The position numbers were made by a program, and so were the translations under genes. The notes beneath the pieces are model-generated. The model was not told the origin of the DNA, ran no database searches, and worked only from the letters and a program-made list of their open reading frames with translations. Below, one piece after another: positions 60,228 through 64,000 of a stretch of DNA of 64,000 nucleotides. The first letter of the stretch is position 1, and each line of letters opens with the position of its first letter. This stretch comes from Flavobacteriaceae bacterium (GTDB lineage: Bacteria; Bacteroidota; Bacteroidia; Flavobacteriales; Flavobacteriaceae). The stretch is taken from the NCBI GenBank assembly GCA_004762155.1, contig SIHP01000013.1, positions 62,001-126,000 of the forward strand, written 5' to 3'.

Positions 60228-60818
60228 ATGTTTTATAAAAAAATAACTTTTATTGTTATAATTACACTTTGTTCAAGCCTTTTTGCGCAGTCAAAACATC
60301 AAGAGTGGCAAATTGGTATAAGTGCTAGTGCTGTTAAATTTAGTGATGAAGATGTTGCTTTTATTGGCGATCAATATTTATTTCAAATTCCTCGTTTAAA
60401 TTTAACAATGCCTATTGGACATAATATGTCTTTAGATGGCGCAATGTCTTTTAATACTATTGATATTGGATTTATAGAAAATTCTGCAAACTATTTTTCT
60501 ATGGATGCTTCTTTACGTTATCATTTTGATGTTACTGATAATTTTTATCCGTATGTTTTTGTTGGTACAAGTATTACAGACTCTAGTTTTAAAATAACAC
60601 CAACCTTTAATGTTGGAGCTGGTTTAACCTATTGGGTTAGTGAAAAATTAGGTATTAATACCCAAATTTATTACAAACACTCTTTAGAATCTTTTGAAAG
60701 TATGCGTTCTCACATTCAAGGATCTCTTGGATTGGTGTATTCTTTTAAAATTAATAGCATTTTCTCTGGCGGAGGCGGAGGTTCTTCATCAACATCATGC
60801 TATTACAATCAGCATTAA
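60228..60818 (+). CDS. Outer-membrane beta-barrel protein
   Basis: 196 residues. A signal peptide (to SLFAQ) is followed by alternating strands (WQIGISASAVKF, LRYHFDVTDNFYPYVFVG, IQGSLGLVYSF) typical of small OmpA/OmpW-like barrels. It ends with an unusual Gly/Ser/Cys tail (GGGGGSSSTSCYYNQH) after the last strand. Its function is unknown. It is closed by a strong bidirectional hairpin. Confidence 0.8.
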   Translation: MFYKKITFIVIITLCSSLFAQSKHQEWQIGISASAVKFSDEDVAFIGDQYLFQIPRLNLTMPIGHNMSLDGAMSFNTIDIGFIENSANYFSMDASLRYHFDVTDNFYPYVFVGTSITDSSFKITPTFNVGAGLTYWVSEKLGINTQIYYKHSLESFESMRSHIQGSLGLVYSFKINSIFSGGGGGSSSTSCYYNQH

Positions 60819-60837
60819 AGAAAACAAATAATCTTAT

Positions 60838-60875
60838 AAAAAAAGAGTTCAATGTAAACATTGAACTCTTTTTTT
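60838..60875. terminator. Bidirectional terminator
   Basis: AAAAGAGTTCAATG (60841-60854) and CATTGAACTCTTTT (60859-60872) form a perfect 14-bp stem with a 4-nt loop, flanked by A and T tracts between convergent genes. Confidence 0.9.
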
Positions 60876-60902
60876 ATTTCTTAAAACATTCTTCAATATC
60901 AA

Positions 60903-61646
60903 TTAAAAAAAGTAAACCAACCCGTTAGACAGCTCAAACTGTTCTTTTACTGCATTTGTTGCTGGAAAAGAATCAAATAAATAAGAAAAGGATGTCGTAA
61001 ATTTTAAATTTTTTATTATTGTAAATAATAGTGACGTTTCACTTAAAATTCTAAAATCAGAAAACATATCCATTCTTGGTTGGTAATAATTAGTACTTAC
61101 TATTGAAATATTGTCTTTTAACTTTAATTTAAAAGACGCATAAATACTATTTCTAATGTCTCTATGAATATTGTCATTTATATCATCTACAGAATCTTCA
61201 TATTCAAACATTACTGTAGTTCCAAGAAAAAAGTTAAACACTGTAGATTTGTGCAAATTAAAACGTAACCCTGTTCCTACTAGTGCTCTTAATTTAATTT
61301 CTGATATTTCATCCGATTGCGATTGAATAAAAGCTTCGTAAGAAATTTTTGGTGTAATAGTATGACTGAATCTTAAATGCTGAGTACTATTGTTTACAAT
61401 ATCACTACCATTTACTTCTTTAAAATCCATGTCATTAATTAGAAACCAAGTGCTTTTTTTACCTTTATATTGAAGTCTCAGTTGGTTAGAAAAAGCTAAA
61501 ATTCTGTTTCTATTCTTTTGTAAATTAAATTCTAATAACACATGACCAGACCAGCCAATAGTATCTTTTTTTTTTCTAAGATTTTCTATATTAACAATTT
61601 GGCTGTGTAAAAAAACACTACTCATTAGTATAAAAATGAGTAGCAT
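60903..61646 (-). CDS. DUF481-like outer-membrane protein
   Basis: 247 residues from MLLIFILMSSVFLHSQIVNI (signal peptide to HSQ). The rest is barrel-like: WSGHVLLEFNLQKNRNRILAF, FLINDMDFKEVNGSDIVNNS and RALVGTGLRFNLH, ending LSNGLVYFF with a terminal Phe. It most resembles DUF481 proteins of unknown role. Start 61646 is preferred over 61682, which would overlap gltX and lack a signal peptide at the N-terminus. It lies 13 bp after gltX and is probably cotranscribed. Confidence 0.78.
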   Translation of the reverse strand: MLLIFILMSSVFLHSQIVNIENLRKKKDTIGWSGHVLLEFNLQKNRNRILAFSNQLRLQYKGKKSTWFLINDMDFKEVNGSDIVNNSTQHLRFSHTITPKISYEAFIQSQSDEISEIKLRALVGTGLRFNLHKSTVFNFFLGTTVMFEYEDSVDDINDNIHRDIRNSIYASFKLKLKDNISIVSTNYYQPRMDMFSDFRILSETSLLFTIIKNLKFTTSFSYLFDSFPATNAVKEQFELSNGLVYFF

Positions 61647-61659
61647 TCTTTTAATTATG

Positions 61660-63186
61660 TTATGATAATGCTGAAATGGCATTTTTAATACGTTTTAAGC
61701 TCTTTTCTTTTCCAATCATTGTCATGATATCAAACAAATCTGGTCCAGCTAATTTACCCACCAAACTTAAACGAAGTGGTTGCATAACTTTTCCAAATCC
61801 AATTTCCTTAGAAGTAATCCAACCTTTAATTGCTGTTTGTGCATTTTCTATGTTGAAATCTTCTATTTTTTCAATTACATTAACCAATTCTTCCATTAGA
61901 GCAGGTGTAGTTTCTTTCCACTGCTTTTTGGTTGCTTTTGCATCGTATTCTGTTGGGTTATCAAAAAAGAAATACGATAAATCCCAAAAATCAGCAACAA
62001 AAACTGCACGCTCTTTAATTAACGAAACTACTTTTGTTATGTATTCTTTAGAAAAAGATTCCTTGGTTTCATTTGGAATAATGTCTAAAAACAAAGCAGC
62101 TAATTCTTCATTAGATTTTGTTTGTAAATATTGTTGGTTAAACCATTTGGTTTTATCTGGACTAAATTTTGCACCAGATTTACTCACTCTTTTTAAATCA
62201 AAAGCAGCAACCAATTCTTCTAAAGAAAATATTTCTTGTTCCGTTCCAGGATTCCAACCTAATAAAGCTAACATGTTTATAAAAGCGTCGTTAAAATAAC
62301 CGTCTTCTTTATATCCACGTGAAACATCTCCTGTTTTTTCATTTGTATATTCTAACGGAAATACTGGAAAACCTAATTTATCTCCATCACGTTTACTTAA
62401 TTTTCCTTTACCAACTGGTTTTAAAATTAATGGTAAATGTGCAAATTTTGGAGCTTCCCATTCAAAAGCTTGGTATAATAAAACGTGTAATGGCATAGAA
62501 GGTAACCATTCTTCTCCACGAATTACATGTGAAATTTCCATTAAATGATCATCTACAATATTTGCTAAATGATATGTTGGCATTCCATCTGACTTAAACA
62601 ATACTTTATCATCTAAAGTATTCGTATCAATTTTAATTGTTCCACGAATTTCATCTTGTAAAATCAAAGTTTCATCTTGTGGAGTTTTAAAACGGATGAC
62701 ATAATTTTCGCCATTATTAATTTTGTTTTGTACCTCTTCTTCAGATAAAACTAACGAGTTAACCAAACGTCCTTTTGCTCTATTGTGCCAATTGTAAATA
62801 AAGGTTTTTTTATTTTCTTCATGATCTTTTCTATGTGCATCTAACTGCTCAGAAGTATCAAAAGCATAATATGCCCAACCTTTTTCTATTAAATTATCAG
62901 CATATTCTTTATACAATGCTTTTCTTTCAGATTGACGATATGGTCCAAATTTTTCATTTTTCCCTGGTCCTTCATCAAAAGGAATTCCACACCAATTGAA
63001 AGCATCAATAATATATTGTTCTGCATTTGCTACATAACGAGTTTGATCAGTATCTTCAATACGTAATACAAAAGTTCCGTTATATTTTTTTGCAAATAAA
63101 TAATTGAATAATGCAGTTCTTACTCCTCCAATATGTAAAGGTCCGGTAGGACTTGGTGCAAATCGCACGCGTACGTTTTCTAACAT
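61660..63186 (-). CDS. gltX: Glutamyl-tRNA synthetase GltX
   Basis: 508 residues. GltX charges tRNA(Glu), and in organisms without GlnRS also tRNA(Gln). Class I signatures are present: RFAPSPTGPLHIGGVRTALFNYLFA with the HIGH motif (HIGG) near residue 18, and KLSKRDG (the KMSKS loop) near 265. RGEEWLPSMPLHVLLYQAF and the anticodon-binding C-terminal helical domain follow. Length is usual. A -7 element (TATATTTG, 63207-63214 on the minus strand) lies 21 bp before the ATG. Confidence 0.96.
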   Translation of the reverse strand: MLENVRVRFAPSPTGPLHIGGVRTALFNYLFAKKYNGTFVLRIEDTDQTRYVANAEQYIIDAFNWCGIPFDEGPGKNEKFGPYRQSERKALYKEYADNLIEKGWAYYAFDTSEQLDAHRKDHEENKKTFIYNWHNRAKGRLVNSLVLSEEEVQNKINNGENYVIRFKTPQDETLILQDEIRGTIKIDTNTLDDKVLFKSDGMPTYHLANIVDDHLMEISHVIRGEEWLPSMPLHVLLYQAFEWEAPKFAHLPLILKPVGKGKLSKRDGDKLGFPVFPLEYTNEKTGDVSRGYKEDGYFNDAFINMLALLGWNPGTEQEIFSLEELVAAFDLKRVSKSGAKFSPDKTKWFNQQYLQTKSNEELAALFLDIIPNETKESFSKEYITKVVSLIKERAVFVADFWDLSYFFFDNPTEYDAKATKKQWKETTPALMEELVNVIEKIEDFNIENAQTAIKGWITSKEIGFGKVMQPLRLSLVGKLAGPDLFDIMTMIGKEKSLKRIKNAISALS

Positions 63187-63206
63187 TTTTTAGCCTTTTG
63201 AAAGCA

Positions 63207-63214
63207 CAAATATA
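63207..63214 (-). promoter_or_regulatory. -7 element of gltX
   Basis: TATATTTG on the minus strand, an exact TAnnTTTG, with a predicted start about 14 nt before the gltX ATG. No strong -33 TTG was seen at the usual distance. Confidence 0.55.
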
Positions 63215-63336
63215 CTTTTATAAAGGCATAAAAAAAATGGAACTTTTTGAAAATTTAAAAATGTAATATGCTTTGTTTTTTTATTCTTCTAATTACTACA
63301 CTCAGAAGCCTAAATACTTGAATATTTAACCAAAAA

Positions 63337-63364
63337 AAAAGTATATTTTTTCAAATATACTTTT
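63337..63364. terminator. AT-rich hairpin in the gltX upstream region
   Basis: AAAAGTATATTT and AAATATACTTTT form a perfect 12-bp stem with a 4-nt loop and a T run after it. It may end transcription from the minus-strand gene at 63628, or act for both strands. Confidence 0.6.
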
Positions 63365-63400
63365 AATGATATTATGTGGGGTTTGGGGATGTACTAAATA

Positions 63401-63436
63401 AAAAAGCTACTTACTATTTTATAATAAATAGCTTTA
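63401..63436 (-). terminator. Possible second terminator hairpin
   Basis: On the minus strand AAAGCTA and TAGCTTT pair over 7 bp around a 19-nt loop, followed by TTTTTT. It lies about 190 bp downstream of the outer-membrane protein gene ending at 63628. The rest of 63437-63627 holds no convincing gene. Confidence 0.45.
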
Positions 63437-63627
63437 AAAAATTAATCAAACTAACTACTTTAAATTTCTATGAAAAAACTTATGGTAAAGATAGTTAGTT
63501 GGTTAAGTTATTATTTAGGTTATTCTATAAACTGACTTGTTAATACTGTTGAATGGTAACTTAGTTTCGTTAAAATGTTTTTATCCATTAATTTAAAAAA
63601 ACTAAAACATTAAAACGCTTTACTATA

Positions 63628-64000
63628 TTACATTTTATAAAAAACACCAAATGAAATTGCTGGACTTTTAGCTACATTTCTTCCACCAAAAGCACCACCT
63701 AAACCTAAATTCAATCCTAATTTATCATTTACTTCTCCAATAAACTTTAATCCAAATGCTGCATAACTTTGGTTATTCACATACAAACCAGTAGCTATAT
63801 TTTCAATTGGTTGTGCTAATTCTCCATTATGAAAAGAAGCAACTCCATCTAAAAATCCTGCAACCCATAACCAATCCAATGTTTTATAACCAACTTCTCC
63901 TCCTAATTTAAAAGCACTACTATAATCATTTGTTCTAATATCTACTCCTGTAAATGCTTGGATATACCAATTATTAAAACCTCTACCTGTTATTATCAAA
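63628..64000 (-). CDS. Outer-membrane beta-barrel protein, 5' part outside the window
   Basis: The last 123 codons are visible and the frame continues past the window edge. Repeated Gly/aromatic strands (NNWYIQAFTGVDIRT, LGGEVGYKTLDWLWVAGFLD, KLGLNLGLGGAFGGRN) and the end SPAISFGVFYKM are typical of a membrane barrel. The function is unknown. The apparent TTG start at 63999 is only an internal codon. Confidence 0.7.
   Translation of the reverse strand, partial: LIITGRGFNNWYIQAFTGVDIRTNDYSSAFKLGGEVGYKTLDWLWVAGFLDGVASFHNGELAQPIENIATGLYVNNQSYAAFGLKFIGEVNDKLGLNLGLGGAFGGRNVAKSPAISFGVFYKM

Noticed and set aside
61676-62299. Plus-strand frame of 207 codons opposite gltX
   Set aside because: It is fully antisense to gltX, whose HIGH and KMSKS motifs are intact; it has no start context of its own.
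1-64000. tRNA, rRNA, tmRNA or insertion-sequence transposase genes
   Set aside because: No cloverleaf-like sequence, conserved rRNA block or transposase frame was recognised by eye in the intergenic regions; a covariance-model scan would settle the RNA part.

Overview
The window comes from an AT-rich Bacteroidetes genome, almost certainly a member of the Flavobacteriaceae. The evidence is the Bacteroidetes promoter signature (TAnnTTTG at -7) in front of many genes, few Shine-Dalgarno sites, type IX secretion (T9SS) sorting domains, TonB-dependent receptors with a carboxypeptidase-like N-terminal domain, DUF4292, and the dispersed palindromic repeats seen in this family. Genus cannot be fixed from the sequence. 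No rRNA, tRNA, CRISPR array or intact insertion sequence was recognised.

Layout. 0-4.2 kb: molybdenum-cofactor genes (moeA, moaC, a mobA fusion) and a small cytochrome c, interrupted by a frameshifted GIY-YIG gene and interspersed repeats. 4.3-13.3 kb: a predicted Zur-type metal-limitation regulon. A MerC-like membrane protein, GTP cyclohydrolase I, a COG0523 GTPase, a Fur-family repressor, an ABC ATPase, a siderophore-type TonB receptor and two DUF3526 ABC permeases are arranged around three near-identical 19-bp palindromes that overlap promoters. 13.3-19.2 kb: a second metal locus, perhaps copper: a Cys-rich mini-protein, a CNGKC membrane protein, a Met/His-rich outer-membrane protein, a TonB receptor and a PepSY membrane protein. 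19.2-21.1 kb: an ABC-F ATPase.

21.2-32 kb: four T9SS-exported proteases on the minus strand. Two are M43 metalloproteases, one is an S8 subtilase, and one is an M4 thermolysin-like gene that is clearly dead. 32-38.9 kb: a fused peptide-type ABC ATPase, then a tight operon of nucleotidyltransferase, TPR protein, DUF4292 lipoprotein, EnvC-like LytM protein and AI-2E family permease. 38.9-52.9 kb: housekeeping and mixed genes (thioesterase, HU/SPOR protein, dprA, TonB-like protein, EamA transporter, TlpA-like thioredoxin, Fic protein, mfd).

52.9-53.75 kb is a repeat island. 54-59.4 kb is an accessory region with a polymorphic-toxin-like locus: a 641-residue N-terminal protein, a WHH/HNH-type nuclease in the -1 frame immediately downstream, a SUKH (SMI1/KNR4) immunity gene, then fragments and orphan immunity-like genes that share a terminator type. 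59.6-64 kb returns to conserved genes (TerB-like, outer-membrane proteins, gltX).

The two places most worth following up are the palindrome-controlled receptor plus DUF3526 ABC system, and the toxin locus whose nuclease would be fused to the N-terminal protein by one extra T in a T6 run.
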